The notes under the pieces: model-generated | Database searches by the model: none | What the model was told of the DNA's origin: nothing | The model's input: the letters and a program-made list of their open reading frames with translations, nothing else | Part shown: piece after piece, positions 1 through 8,967 of the stretch | Layout: each line of letters begins with the position of its first letter | How positions within the stretch are numbered: the stretch's first letter is position 1 | Origin: Gammaproteobacteria bacterium | GTDB lineage: Bacteria > Pseudomonadota > Gammaproteobacteria > Xanthomonadales > SZUA-36 | DNA length: 64,000 nucleotides | Assembly (NCBI GenBank): GCA_030426265.1 | Contig: JAUHYP010000010.1 | Span: 1 to 64,000, forward strand | Direction: 5' to 3' | Position numbers and translations under genes: made by a program

Positions 1-369
1 CATGTCGCTGATGGGTTTGCCCATGTCCAGGCTGTCGAGGATGGCCAGCTCCTCGCAGTGCGTCTCCACCAGTTCGGCGAATCGCTGCAGCACCTTCATG
101 CGCCTGCGTGGCTTCATGCGCGACCAGTTGCCCGAGCGGAAGGCTTTCAGCGCGGCCGCCACGGCCCGGTCCACGTCTTCGGCGGTGCCGGCCGCCACCT
201 GCGCCAGCACTTTGCCGGTGGCCGGGTTCACCGACTCGAAGTGCCCGCCCAGGGCGGGCTCCACCGATCGTCCGTCGATCAGGTGGCGGGTCTCGAGACG
301 GCCGCTCAGGCCGGCGGCGACGGCGTGCCAGTCGGCGCGGCTGTGGTTGTGGACCCGGTCCAGGCTCAT
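1..369 (-). CDS. Aldehyde dehydrogenase, N-terminal part (cut by window edge)
   Basis: Only the first 123 residues lie in the window; the gene continues beyond base 1. The visible protein has the usual opening of NAD(P)-dependent aldehyde dehydrogenases: an early HLIDG strand, the phrase ESVNPATGKVLAQVAAGTAEDVDRAV reduced to its core VNPATGKVL, and LDMGKPISD, which lies before the Rossmann core in this family. The catalytic Cys and Glu would be outside the window. The ATG overlaps the TGA of the upstream acyl-CoA synthetase (ATGA), so it is the last visible gene of the minus-strand operon. An aldehyde produced by the upstream oxidoreductases or aminotransferase is the expected substrate, but this is inference. 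Confidence 0.85.
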   Translation of the reverse strand, partial: MSLDRVHNHSRADWHAVAAGLSGRLETRHLIDGRSVEPALGGHFESVNPATGKVLAQVAAGTAEDVDRAVAAALKAFRSGNWSRMKPRRRMKVLQRFAELVETHCEELAILDSLDMGKPISDM

Positions 370-2474
370 GAAGCGATTCTCCTCTGTTGCACCGAGCATG
401 GCGCGGAAACCACCAGCGCGTCCACTAAAAGACAGCCGTCGGTGTGCACGATGACCGGGTTGAGGTCGATTTCCGACACATCCTCGCCCAGTCCCGCCAC
501 GATGTTCGAGAACCGGGCGGCGAGTTCCGCGTAGGCATCCAGGTCCGGCCTGGGCCGGCCCCGGGCGAGGTCCAGCAACGGGCGCTGGTGCAGTGTGTCG
601 ACCAGGCGGCGGGCCTCGGCGGCGTCGAAGGGCGGCAGGGCGCAGACGGTGTCGCCCAGGGCTTCGAGGGACACGCCGCCGAAGCCCAGCACCACCAGGG
701 GGCCGAACTGGTCGTCGCGCACCATGCCCAGCATCATCTCCACGCCGGCCGGCGCCATGGGGGCGACCAGCACGGCGGGGCCGAGCCGGTGCGACAGGTC
801 GCGCCAGGCGGCCGCGACGGCTTTCGGAGCGGCGAGTCCCAGGCGCACGCCGTCCCGGTCGGACTTGTGCGCCAGGCCGGGCGTGGCCGCTTTCAGGGCC
901 ACGGGGTAGCCCAGCGACTTCGCCGCTTCCAGGGCATCCACTTCGTTGTGGACCACGCGGCAGGGGTTGCCGGGCAGGCCCAGGCGAGCCAGCAGTTCCA
1001 GGGCTTCGGCCTCGTTGCCCGGGGGGCGTGTCGACAGCCGTCTCCGGGCTTCGGCCAGGGTGTCCGGGGGCAGGGGCGCCGCCCCGGCGCGCGGGCGCCG
1101 GCGCGCATTCCGCCAGGCCAGCACCGCGCGCGCGGCCGCCAGGAAGGGGCGCAGGCCGTCGATCACGGGAATGCCTTCCCGGGCGAGCGTGAGGGCCAGG
1201 GCATCAGCGCCGCTGCCCGGATGATTGCTCACCAGCGCGACGGGTTTGCCGTGGGCATTCCGGGCGCGGCGCAGCCAGTCGGCGTAGTCCGGGTAGATCG
1301 AGGAGCCGGCGCCGCGGGCCAGCACCAAGGCGCCCAGGGCGGCGTCCGGGTCGCCCAGCAGCAGGGACAGGCTGTCGTCCATGACGCGCAGACCCTCGTC
1401 GCCGCCCGTGCCCCAGGCGTCCAGGGGGTTCACGGCCGGCAGGCCGGGATCCAGGCGCTGTTCCAGGCCTTCGATGGTGTCCGGGGAAAGCGTCGCGAGC
1501 GGGACGCCGAGGTCATCGGCCAGGTCCACCAGCAACTGCCGCTCCCCGCCGGAATCATGCAGCGCGACCAGGCCGCCACCCGCAGGGTAAGGCGTGGGCT
1601 GGGCGAGGAGTTGCAGGGCCGCCACCAGTTCCTGGAGGTCAGCGACCCGCTGCACGCCGTAACGGTCGAACAGCGCGTTCCAGGCGGCATCCTCACCGGC
1701 CACCGCCCCCGAGTGTGACACGGCGAGGCGGGCGGCCAGGGCGGTTCGACCGACTTTCACCGCCACGACGGGCACGCCCATGCGCGCGGCCTTTTCCAGC
1801 GCCGCGATGAAGGCTGCCGGGTCGCGCGCCGTTTCCAGGAACAGGCCCACGGCGGCGGGCGCGTGTTCGTCCAGGGCGAAATCGAGATAGTCGGCGAGGC
1901 CGACCGTGAACTCGCTGCCGGTGGAGACGGCCAGGTTGAACGACAGGCGCTCTTCGCAATCGACCAGGCCGGACATGCCGGCGCCTGACTGGCTGAGCAG
2001 GGTGACGTTACCGTCGCGCGGATGATTCTCCCGGGTCTCGAAACCGCAGACCCAGACACCGTCGCGGGCGTTGTAGAAGCCCATGCCGTTCGGCCCGCAG
2101 ACCAGCAGGCCGGCCGCCCGCACCCGATCGCGGATGCGCTCGCCCAGCCCGGGGTCACCGGGTACGATCAGCTGGGTCATGATGGTCACGGCCCGGGCGC
2201 CATGGTCGATGGCGGCGTCCAGGGCTGATTCCAGCAGGGTATCGCGCAGGCAGAACACCACGTGCTCGGCCGTGCCGGGCAGGGCGTCCAGCCCGGGAAA
2301 GCAGGGCAGGCCGAGCACCGTGTCCCGTCCGGGGTTCACGGGCCAGAGCGGGCCTTCGAAACCCCCGGCCAGGAGGTTGTGAACGGCCTGGCGGCCCACC
2401 GACAGTTCGCGTTCGCTCGCGCCGACGACGGCGATCGAACGGGGGCGCAGCAGCGGGTCGAGGCGGTGGTGCAT
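366..2474 (-). CDS. NDP-forming acyl-CoA synthetase family protein, single chain
   Basis: A 702-residue protein with the architecture of acetate--CoA ligase (ADP-forming) and protein acetyltransferase relatives. It has an N-terminal CoA-binding Rossmann domain (SIAVVGAS near residue 13), then succinyl-CoA-ligase-like domains (GPNGMG near 128, LLSQSGAG near 160), and a C-terminal ATP-grasp domain from about residue 490 (GYPVALKAATPGLAHKSD). His254 in VSHSGAVAGED is placed like the phosphohistidine of the family. The family interconverts acyl-CoA, ADP/Pi and free acid, ATP. The gene starts 5 bp after the GcvT-like gene and overlaps the aldehyde dehydrogenase start by 4 bp, so all are co-transcribed. 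The acid substrate cannot be read from the sequence. Confidence 0.85.
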   Translation of the reverse strand: MHHRLDPLLRPRSIAVVGASERELSVGRQAVHNLLAGGFEGPLWPVNPGRDTVLGLPCFPGLDALPGTAEHVVFCLRDTLLESALDAAIDHGARAVTIMTQLIVPGDPGLGERIRDRVRAAGLLVCGPNGMGFYNARDGVWVCGFETRENHPRDGNVTLLSQSGAGMSGLVDCEERLSFNLAVSTGSEFTVGLADYLDFALDEHAPAAVGLFLETARDPAAFIAALEKAARMGVPVVAVKVGRTALAARLAVSHSGAVAGEDAAWNALFDRYGVQRVADLQELVAALQLLAQPTPYPAGGGLVALHDSGGERQLLVDLADDLGVPLATLSPDTIEGLEQRLDPGLPAVNPLDAWGTGGDEGLRVMDDSLSLLLGDPDAALGALVLARGAGSSIYPDYADWLRRARNAHGKPVALVSNHPGSGADALALTLAREGIPVIDGLRPFLAAARAVLAWRNARRRPRAGAAPLPPDTLAEARRRLSTRPPGNEAEALELLARLGLPGNPCRVVHNEVDALEAAKSLGYPVALKAATPGLAHKSDRDGVRLGLAAPKAVAAAWRDLSHRLGPAVLVAPMAPAGVEMMLGMVRDDQFGPLVVLGFGGVSLEALGDTVCALPPFDAAEARRLVDTLHQRPLLDLARGRPRPDLDAYAELAARFSNIVAGLGEDVSEIDLNPVIVHTDGCLLVDALVVSAPCSVQQRRIAS

Positions 2475-2479
2475 GACGT

Positions 2480-3685
2480 TCAGAAATCCGCCGGGGGCGT
2501 CTGCCGGCGGCGGGGGGGATCCCAGAACGGCCCTTCGACGACCACGGCCTGCGCCATCTTGCGGTGCCAGGCCAATTCGCGCTGGTAGTAGATCTCCACG
2601 CGCATCTTCTCCCCCGGTTTGCCGTGCGGCGCGCGCACCGTGGCCAGGGCCACGTTCTTCTTGGCCGACGGCGACCAGGTCGCGGACGTGACCCAGCCGA
2701 TCTTGCGCTGCCGCGTGTCGTAGACGTAGGCGTGCTCGGCCGGCTTGTTGTCCTCGATGTCCAGCCGGGCCAGGGCCCAGCGAGAACCCTTCCTGGATTC
2801 TTCCAGGAGCGCGCGGCGCCCGTTGAACAGCGGCTTCCTGAAGTCCACCAGCCAGCCCAGGCCCAGTTCGAAGGGCGAGCGGGTGTTGTGCTGGCGCACG
2901 GTCTGCAGGGCCGGGGCGAAGTCGCGTCCGGCCAGTATGAAGCCGGCCTCGATGCGCAGCGTTTCCAGCGCGAGCGAGCCCATGGGCCGGATGCCGTGCA
3001 GTTCCCCGGCCTCGAACAGACGGTCCCAGAGCGTGCCGGCGCGGTCGGGGTCGATCCAGAGCTCGTAGCCCAGGTCACCCGTGTACCCGGTGCGCGAGAT
3101 GGCCAGTTCCGTGCCGCCGAAATCCATGTGCGCCAGGCCGAAGGGCTTGAGGGCGTCCACCGCGGAACAGCCCATGCGCCGCAACACGGCCGCCGAGGTC
3201 GGGCCCTGCAGGGCCAGGGCGGCGATGTCGTGCGTGACCTCGCTGATCTCGACGTCGAAGCCGCGCGCATTGATCGACAGCCAGTCGATCTGGTGTTCCT
3301 GCGAACAGAGCCGGTACTCGCCCTCGCGCAGGTGGAAGATCGTGCCGTCGTCGATCACCCGCCCGGCGTCGTCGCACCAGGCGCTGTAGCCGACGCGCCC
3401 GGGGGCGAGCTTCGTGACGTCGCGGGTCACCAGCCGGTCCAGGAAGGGGAGGGCGTCCGGACCCGCGATGCGGTGCTTGACCATGGGCGTGAGGTCGAAC
3501 ACGCCGCAGGTATTGCGACCGGCGAAGTACTCGAGGGTCTCGCAGCCGTAGGCCGGCACCGACAGGTAGTCGTACCAGCGCGACCATTCCCGGTTCTCGT
3601 TCAGCGCCGCCTGGTGGGCGTGGAAGGGGCTGGGAAAGACCTTGTTCCGGTAGTGCTCGCGAGAGGAGATGTCGAAGGTTTTCAT
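2480..3685 (-). CDS. GcvT-like aminomethyltransferase / folate-dependent demethylase
   Basis: A 401-residue GcvT-fold protein. It matches glycine-cleavage T proteins and the folate-binding halves of dimethylglycine/sarcosine dehydrogenases in length and in motifs: TCGVFDLTPMVKHRI (about residues 60-75), a barrel segment around ALALQGPTSAAVLRRMG, and RTGYTGDLGYELW in the middle. Such proteins move a one-carbon unit from an N-methyl group to tetrahydrofolate. The ATG at 3685 is preceded by GGGAGG; upstream in-frame codons lie inside the preceding gene. It sits 4 bp after an FAD oxidoreductase and 5 bp before the acyl-CoA synthetase. With a Rieske oxygenase across the divergent promoter, it points to N-demethylation. 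The family is clear, the substrate is not. Confidence 0.85.
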   Translation of the reverse strand: MKTFDISSREHYRNKVFPSPFHAHQAALNENREWSRWYDYLSVPAYGCETLEYFAGRNTCGVFDLTPMVKHRIAGPDALPFLDRLVTRDVTKLAPGRVGYSAWCDDAGRVIDDGTIFHLREGEYRLCSQEHQIDWLSINARGFDVEISEVTHDIAALALQGPTSAAVLRRMGCSAVDALKPFGLAHMDFGGTELAISRTGYTGDLGYELWIDPDRAGTLWDRLFEAGELHGIRPMGSLALETLRIEAGFILAGRDFAPALQTVRQHNTRSPFELGLGWLVDFRKPLFNGRRALLEESRKGSRWALARLDIEDNKPAEHAYVYDTRQRKIGWVTSATWSPSAKKNVALATVRAPHGKPGEKMRVEIYYQRELAWHRKMAQAVVVEGPFWDPPRRRQTPPADF

Positions 3686-3689
3686 GGGC

Positions 3690-5252
3690 TCATTGCCTCC
3701 CGCGATCCGCCAGCACCGCGCGGGCGGCATTGCGGCCGGGCCGGCCCGACACGCCGCCGCCCGGGTGGCTGCCGGCGCCGCACAGGTAGAGGCCCGGCAC
3801 CGGGGTCGAATACCGGGCCGCCCCCGGTACGGGGCGGAGCATGAAAAAGCTGTCCAGCGCCAATTCCACGTGGTGCCAGTGGCCGCCACTCATGCCGAAC
3901 TCGTTCTCGAGATCCACGGGCGTCAGCAGTTCGTTGGCCAGGACCTGTTCCCGCAGGCCGGGCGCGCAGGCTTCCAGGCTGTCGAGGCAGCGTTCCGTGA
4001 AGCCCTGTTTCGCGGCCTCGGACCAGCCGCCCTTCAAGTCGTACGGCGCCCACTGGACGTTGGCCGAAAGCACGTGATGGCCCGGGGGCGCCAGGGTGTC
4101 GTCGAACACGCTGGGGACGGAAATCTCCATCACCGGCCGCTCGGAGTGTTCGCCGTACTTGGCGTGGTTGAAGGCATGTTCGACCGTCTCGGGATCCGGC
4201 GCGATCAGCAGGCGCTGGCCGCGTTGGTCCGCGTCCAGGCCGGTGAACCGGGGCGGTCCGTCCAGGGCCAGGTGCAGCTTGGCCACGCAGCCGCGTGTGC
4301 GCAGGTGATGGATGCGGTTCGCGAAACCGGCTTCGAGGTGCCGGGCGCCGAGCAGTCGCTCGAAGGTGGTCTTCGGGTCGGCATTGGAGACGATCACGTC
4401 GGCGTCCAGGGTTTCGCCGTCTTCCAGGGTCACGCCGCAAGCGCGATCGAAGTCCATGCGGATCGCCGCCACGCGGGTCTTCGTGCGGATGCGGGCGCCG
4501 GCGGCGCGGGCTGCGCCGTCCAGGGCGACGCTGACGGTCCCCATGCCGCCCGAGGGAAGCGCCCAGTCCCGGCCCTGGTTGCAGCGGTGCAGAGCGATGA
4601 ACACCGAGTTGTTGGAGCGTGGCCCGAGCATGGCGCCCAGGGTGCCGTCGATGGCCAGGGCGGCCTTGAGCAACGCGCTTTCGAAGCGCTCCTCCAGCAC
4701 GTCGAAAATGTTGATGCCGGCAATGCGCAGGAACTCGCGCATGTCCTCTGTGCCCAGGCGCCGGATGTCCAGGCCGAGGCGGCCCAGGGCGAGCAGGTCA
4801 CGCCAGTTCTGCGTGCCCAGGCGCGGGGGGCGCCGGTCCCCGATGCCGTCCAGGATCCGCGCGAAGCGGCTCATTTGCCGATGGTGCTTCGCCATGGACA
4901 CGCGGTCGGCGTCGAGGGCGCCCGGGCCGCCGAGCGCCCCATCGGCAATCGACAACCACTGTCCCCCGGGGTCCAGGGCGATGGTGTAGAGGTCCTCGGC
5001 GGCCATGCGCAGGCCGTAGCGTTCCAGGGCCAGGTCACGCCGCACGCCCTCGTCCAGGGCATGCAGGAGGTGGGCGCCCGCGGAGACGCGGTACCCGGGT
5101 GTGAACTCGCGCGTGACCGCCGCGCCGCCGACGCGGTCCGAGGCCTCCAGCACGGTCACGGACAGGCCGGCCTTCGCCAGGTAGGCGGCGCAGGCCAATC
5201 CGTTGTGGCCGGCGCCGATGACGATGGCGGAACGGGGCGCGTGCTCAGTCAT
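3690..5252 (-). CDS. FAD-dependent oxidoreductase, phytoene-dehydrogenase-like (copy 2)
   Basis: A 520-residue flavoprotein of the NAD(P)/FAD oxidoreductase (COG1233, carotenoid desaturase-like) group. The N-terminus carries the dinucleotide-binding fold VIGAGHNGLACAAYLAKAG (residues about 10-28), and the C-terminus the second FAD signature GLYLCGAGSHPGGGVSG, as is usual for this family. It is a diverged paralogue of the next gene upstream, whose end it overlaps by 8 bp. No carotenoid genes are nearby. In the context of GcvT, aminotransferase and Rieske genes it more probably dehydrogenates an amine, imine or ring intermediate than a carotenoid. That reassignment is inference. Confidence 0.85.
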   Translation of the reverse strand: MTEHAPRSAIVIGAGHNGLACAAYLAKAGLSVTVLEASDRVGGAAVTREFTPGYRVSAGAHLLHALDEGVRRDLALERYGLRMAAEDLYTIALDPGGQWLSIADGALGGPGALDADRVSMAKHHRQMSRFARILDGIGDRRPPRLGTQNWRDLLALGRLGLDIRRLGTEDMREFLRIAGINIFDVLEERFESALLKAALAIDGTLGAMLGPRSNNSVFIALHRCNQGRDWALPSGGMGTVSVALDGAARAAGARIRTKTRVAAIRMDFDRACGVTLEDGETLDADVIVSNADPKTTFERLLGARHLEAGFANRIHHLRTRGCVAKLHLALDGPPRFTGLDADQRGQRLLIAPDPETVEHAFNHAKYGEHSERPVMEISVPSVFDDTLAPPGHHVLSANVQWAPYDLKGGWSEAAKQGFTERCLDSLEACAPGLREQVLANELLTPVDLENEFGMSGGHWHHVELALDSFFMLRPVPGAARYSTPVPGLYLCGAGSHPGGGVSGRPGRNAARAVLADRGRQ

Positions 5253-6861
5253 CCCGCCAGCCCTCCGGCACCGTGTTGGGCTTCTTCAGGTGCATGAGGA
5301 TCTCGCGCGCCGCATTCGCGCCGGGCGCGGCCATGACCCCGCCGCCGGGGTGGTTGGATGAGCCGCACATCCACAGGCCTTTCACCGGCCCGCGGTACTG
5401 GGCGTAACCGGGGATGGGCCGGTTGAACAGCAACTGGTCCATGGTCAGCTCGCCCTGGAAGATGTTGCCCTCGGTCAGGCCCACCTCGGCTTCCAGTTCG
5501 CGTGGCGTGCGCACTTCCACGTGGGCGATCATCTTCTTGAAGCCCGGGGCATGCGCCTCGATGCGATCCAGCACGGTGTCGCGAAATCCGTCACGATCGG
5601 CATCGGTCCAGTCCTTGCCGCGCACCTTCGGCGGCACGTACTGAACGAACACCGACATGAAGTGCTTGCCCGGCGGGGCCATGGTGGGGTCGGTGAGGGT
5701 AGGAATCAGGAGGTCCACGTAGGGATCGCGCGACCAGGTGCCGTCCTTCCAGTCGTCGTAGGCGCGCTCCAGGCGCTCGATGGAGTCACTGATGTGCAGG
5801 TCGGCCCGCATCAGCTCCTGGTTGCCGCGCAGCGCGGTGAAGTCCGGCAGGCCCTCCAGGGCGATATTGAGCTTGCCGGAGGAGCCGCGGATCTTGAAGT
5901 TGCGGCATTTCTCCAGGAATTCCGGACGCAGGTCCTTCGGGTCCATGCATTCCAGGAAGGTGCGCGGCAGCGTCATGTTGGACACCACGATGCCGGCGCG
6001 GTGCTCGTCGCCGTTCTCCAGGGTCACGCCGGTCACGGCGCCGCCCCGCACCTCGATGCGCGCCACGCCGTTGCCGGCCAGGGTCTTGCCCCCATGGGCC
6101 TCGAAGCAGCGCTGCATGGCCGCGGTGATGGCGCCCATGCCGCCGCGGGCGAATCCCCAGGCGCCGGCGGTGCCGTCCACGTCTCCCATGGCGTGGTGCA
6201 GCAGCACGTAGGCCGTCCCCGGCGACATCACGCCCAGGGCCGAACCGATGATGCCGCTGCCGGCATAGGCGGCCTTGAGCAGGGGGCTTTCGAAATACTC
6301 GTCCAGCCAGTCCGCGATGCTCATGGTGTAGAAGCGGATGGTGTCGGCGATGGTGTCCTCGCCCAGGTCCCACAGCTTGCGGCCGATGTGCAGCAGTTCC
6401 AGCAGGTCGCGGGGCTTGAACGAGGCCGGGTCGGGCGCCGTGCGCAGCAGGAACTGCCGGATGAACCGGCACTGGCGCATGATGTCGCGCTCGTAGCGGT
6501 GCGCGGCGTCCGCGTCCCGTGGGCTGTGACGCATGATCTCGCGGCGGCTCGCGTCCTCGTCCGGGTAGCTCCCGAAGTAATCGCCGTTCTCCGCCAGGGT
6601 GACCGAGCCGCCGTAGGGGACCACCTGCAGGCCATACTTCGCCAGGTCCAGGGCGCGATGGATTTCGGGGCGCAGCAGGCTGCAGACGTAGGAGCAGTTG
6701 GAATAGATCCAGTCGCCGTGCAGATTGCGACTGACCGCGGCGCCGCCGATGTAGTCGTTTTTCTCGACCAGCAGCACGTCCAGCCCGGCCTTGGCCAGGA
6801 ACGCGGCGTTGGCGATGCCGTTGTGGCCGGCGCCGATGACAATGGCGTCGTGTCTTCTCAC
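5245..6861 (-). CDS. FAD-dependent oxidoreductase, phytoene-dehydrogenase-like (copy 1)
   Basis: A 538-residue flavoprotein with an N-terminal GxGxxG fold (IVIGAGHNGIANAAFLAKAG) followed by VEKNDYIGGAAVSRN, and a C-terminal LWMCGSSNHPGGGVMAAPG FAD motif. Same family and length class as the adjacent 520-residue protein; the two may act on successive intermediates or as a heteromer. It overlaps the aminotransferase stop by 4 bp (ATGA) and its own end overlaps the following gene by 8 bp, so translation is coupled. The reaction is unknown; oxidation of a C-C or C-N bond with FAD is what the family does. Confidence 0.85.
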   Translation of the reverse strand: MRRHDAIVIGAGHNGIANAAFLAKAGLDVLLVEKNDYIGGAAVSRNLHGDWIYSNCSYVCSLLRPEIHRALDLAKYGLQVVPYGGSVTLAENGDYFGSYPDEDASRREIMRHSPRDADAAHRYERDIMRQCRFIRQFLLRTAPDPASFKPRDLLELLHIGRKLWDLGEDTIADTIRFYTMSIADWLDEYFESPLLKAAYAGSGIIGSALGVMSPGTAYVLLHHAMGDVDGTAGAWGFARGGMGAITAAMQRCFEAHGGKTLAGNGVARIEVRGGAVTGVTLENGDEHRAGIVVSNMTLPRTFLECMDPKDLRPEFLEKCRNFKIRGSSGKLNIALEGLPDFTALRGNQELMRADLHISDSIERLERAYDDWKDGTWSRDPYVDLLIPTLTDPTMAPPGKHFMSVFVQYVPPKVRGKDWTDADRDGFRDTVLDRIEAHAPGFKKMIAHVEVRTPRELEAEVGLTEGNIFQGELTMDQLLFNRPIPGYAQYRGPVKGLWMCGSSNHPGGGVMAAPGANAAREILMHLKKPNTVPEGWRDD

Positions 6862-8192
6862 GCGACCCTTAATTTTTCGAGTGTGAGGTCCACGGCGGTC
6901 TCGAAGGCCTGCAGGGTGTGCGCCAGGCTGTCGTCCTTCGCGTGGGCCTCGCAGATGAACCAGGGCTCGCGCGAGTCCGGCTCGCAGAGCACGCCCAGTT
7001 CGTGCAGCTCCGGCGCCATGGTGTCATAGAACGTGTAGTCCGAGTCCAGCCAGTCGCGGTAATCGGCGGGCGGGGTGGGGTGAAAGAACAGCCCGCCCAT
7101 GGACGGGTGGCCCACGAAGCTGTGCGGGATGTCACGCGCGGCCAGGATGCCGCCGATGCCCGCCTGCAGCCGTGTGCCGTAATCGGCGATGGTCTCCAGG
7201 GCGTCGGTCTCGTCGAGGATTTCCAGGGTCTTTTCCGCCGCGGCCAGCGAGACGGAGTGGCAGGTGTACGTGCCGCCGTGCACCACGCCTTCGCCGACCT
7301 GGCGCATGATGTCCTCGCGTCCGGCCACCACCGAGATGGGATAGCCGTTGGCCACGGCCTTGGCGAAGGTGCAGAGGTCGGCCTTGAAGCCCATGAGTTC
7401 CTGCACGCCGCCGCGGGCCACGCGGAAGCCGGTCTTCACCTCGTCCACGATCATGATCACGTCGAATCGGTCGCAGAGTTCGCGCGCCGCCTGCACGTAT
7501 TCCCGGCTGGCGGTGATGGAGCAGCAGTTGCCCATCATGGGCTCGATCAGGAAAGCGCCGATGTCGGCGTGGTGCTTCTTCAGCAGGTCCTCGAGGTAGT
7601 TGGCGTCGTTCAAGGGTGTGAAGTGGGCCAGGCGCTTGAGGATCGCCGGGATGCCCTCGCTGTCGGCCTCCACCGGTGGCTCGCCCTGGGTCGGGTCCCA
7701 GTCTTCGATCTCGGCGTACCAGAGCACGGAATCGAAGATGCCGTGGTAGCCGCCCTCCACCACGATGTGGGCGTCCTTGCCGGTATAGGCCCGAGCCAGG
7801 CGCAGGGCCGCCATCACGGCCTCGGTGCCGGAGTTGGAGAAGCGCACCAGTTCGGCGGCAGGCACCATGCGGGAAATGCGGCGCGCCACCTCGTACTCGC
7901 GCTCGGTGGACAGGGCGAACACGCCCCCGACTTCCATGCCCTCACGCGCGGCGCCGTCGACGCGCGGGTCGGCGTAGCCCAGGATTCCGGGTCCGTAGCC
8001 CATGCGGTAGTCCACGTACTCGTTGCCGTCGATGTCGGTGATCCGTCCCCCCCGGCCCTCTTGCACGTACAGCGTCCGGTCCGCGCCCCAGTAGCGGAAG
8101 TTGGAGGACACGCCCAGGGGCAGCGCCGTGACGGCCTTGCGGAAATGGGCGTTCGAACGCGCCAGTGAGCGGCGCTGCAGGTGGGTGTTCAT
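6858..8192 (-). CDS. Class III PLP-dependent aminotransferase (glutamate-1-semialdehyde aminomutase-like)
   Basis: A 444-residue fold-type I aminotransferase of class III. Visible signatures are ELVRFSNSGTEAVMAALRLARAYTGK (phosphate-binding region), VIMIVDEVKTGFRVARGG with the Asp that contacts the PLP ring nitrogen, and LCTFAKAVANGYPISVVAG with the Schiff-base Lys. The fold resembles glutamate-1-semialdehyde 2,1-aminomutase, but no tetrapyrrole genes are present. The operon context instead suggests transamination of a catabolic intermediate such as a semialdehyde or amino acid. It is the first gene of the minus-strand operon and faces the divergent TetR gene across a 118-bp control region. 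Confidence 0.88.
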   Translation of the reverse strand: MNTHLQRRSLARSNAHFRKAVTALPLGVSSNFRYWGADRTLYVQEGRGGRITDIDGNEYVDYRMGYGPGILGYADPRVDGAAREGMEVGGVFALSTEREYEVARRISRMVPAAELVRFSNSGTEAVMAALRLARAYTGKDAHIVVEGGYHGIFDSVLWYAEIEDWDPTQGEPPVEADSEGIPAILKRLAHFTPLNDANYLEDLLKKHHADIGAFLIEPMMGNCCSITASREYVQAARELCDRFDVIMIVDEVKTGFRVARGGVQELMGFKADLCTFAKAVANGYPISVVAGREDIMRQVGEGVVHGGTYTCHSVSLAAAEKTLEILDETDALETIADYGTRLQAGIGGILAARDIPHSFVGHPSMGGLFFHPTPPADYRDWLDSDYTFYDTMAPELHELGVLCEPDSREPWFICEAHAKDDSLAHTLQAFETAVDLTLEKLRVA

Positions 8193-8266
8193 GGGGCGTC
8201 CCGGTCTCGGGCCTCCTGGTGCTAAAGTGGTGCTAGTTTCCCACAGGGCGCGCTATACTGTCTATC

Positions 8267-8288
8267 TGAATGAATGATTATTCATTCA
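8267..8288. promoter_or_regulatory. 22-bp palindrome, probable TetR-family operator
   Basis: Two 9-bp arms, TGAATGAAT and ATTCATTCA, are exact reverse complements around a 4-bp centre. The site lies in the divergent region between the aminotransferase operon and the TetR gene, 8 bp downstream of a TATACT hexamer (8254-8259) and 22 bp before the regulator's start. Length and symmetry are typical of TetR/BetI-type operators. Control of both operons is inferred from position. Confidence 0.65.
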
Positions 8289-8310
8289 CCAATCTTTCGA
8301 GCAGGAGCCG

Positions 8311-8967
8311 ATGAGCAAGCAGGTCGAACCCAAGCCCGCCCCGCGCACCGCCAGCCGCGAGGAACGCCGCACCCAGCTGATCGAGGCGACGATCCGTTCC
8401 ATCGCCAGCCACGGCCTGTCGGACACGACCATGGCCACGGTGGCGCGGGAGGCGGGCCTGAGCCAGGGCATCATCAATCTGCATTTCGACAGCAAGGAAA
8501 AGCTGCTGCTGGCGACCCTGGAGCGGGTGGTGGACGAATACCGGGCCTTGTGGGAATCGACCATGGCCGTGGCGCCGGACGAACCGGCGGCCCGGCTGGC
8601 GGCCCTGGCGCAGGTGGACTTCCACCCCTCGGTCTGCGAGCCCAACAAGCTCGCCGTGTGGTTCGCCTTCTGGAGCGAATCCAAGGCCCGCCCCACCTAC
8701 CGCAAGCTCTGCGCCGCGCGAGACCGCGGCTACGACCAGCAGATGCGGCGACTCGTGCACGAACTGGTGTCGACCGGGGGCTACACGGGCGTGAACCCCG
8801 ACCTCGCCGCCCGGGGACTGGCCGCACTGACCGAAGGCCTGTGGCTGGACATGCTGGTGAACCCGCGCACGGTCAGCCGGCGCGAGGCGCGCCGGGCCTC
8901 ACAGGCCTACCTGGCCCACCTGTTCCCGCGTCATTTCAGCATCGAGCAGGAGCGCCAGGCCTCATGA
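8311..8967 (+). CDS. TetR-family transcriptional regulator, BetI-like
   Basis: A 218-residue regulator with a helix-turn-helix at about residues 15-60 (RRTQLIEATIRSIASHGLSDTT, then VAREAGLSQGIINLHF here split at 20 residues). This is the arrangement of BetI, the choline/betaine repressor, including the BetI-like end segment around VWFAFWSESKARPTYRKL. The ATG is preceded by GCAGGAG with correct spacing. Its stop overlaps the acyl-CoA dehydrogenase start (ATGA). The palindrome immediately upstream is its likely operator, and a metabolite of the pathway is the likely inducer. Calling it betI itself would be too strong because no choline dehydrogenase is present. Confidence 0.85.
   Translation: MSKQVEPKPAPRTASREERRTQLIEATIRSIASHGLSDTTMATVAREAGLSQGIINLHFDSKEKLLLATLERVVDEYRALWESTMAVAPDEPAARLAALAQVDFHPSVCEPNKLAVWFAFWSESKARPTYRKLCAARDRGYDQQMRRLVHELVSTGGYTGVNPDLAARGLAALTEGLWLDMLVNPRTVSRREARRASQAYLAHLFPRHFSIEQERQAS

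Noticed and set aside
3690-6861. Carotenoid biosynthesis (phytoene desaturases)
   Set aside because: No phytoene synthase or cyclase is present, and the genes are coupled to GcvT and aminotransferase genes.
6858-8192. hemL (glutamate-1-semialdehyde aminomutase for heme synthesis)
   Set aside because: The fold is similar, but the gene heads a catabolic operon with a dedicated TetR regulator and no tetrapyrrole genes are close.
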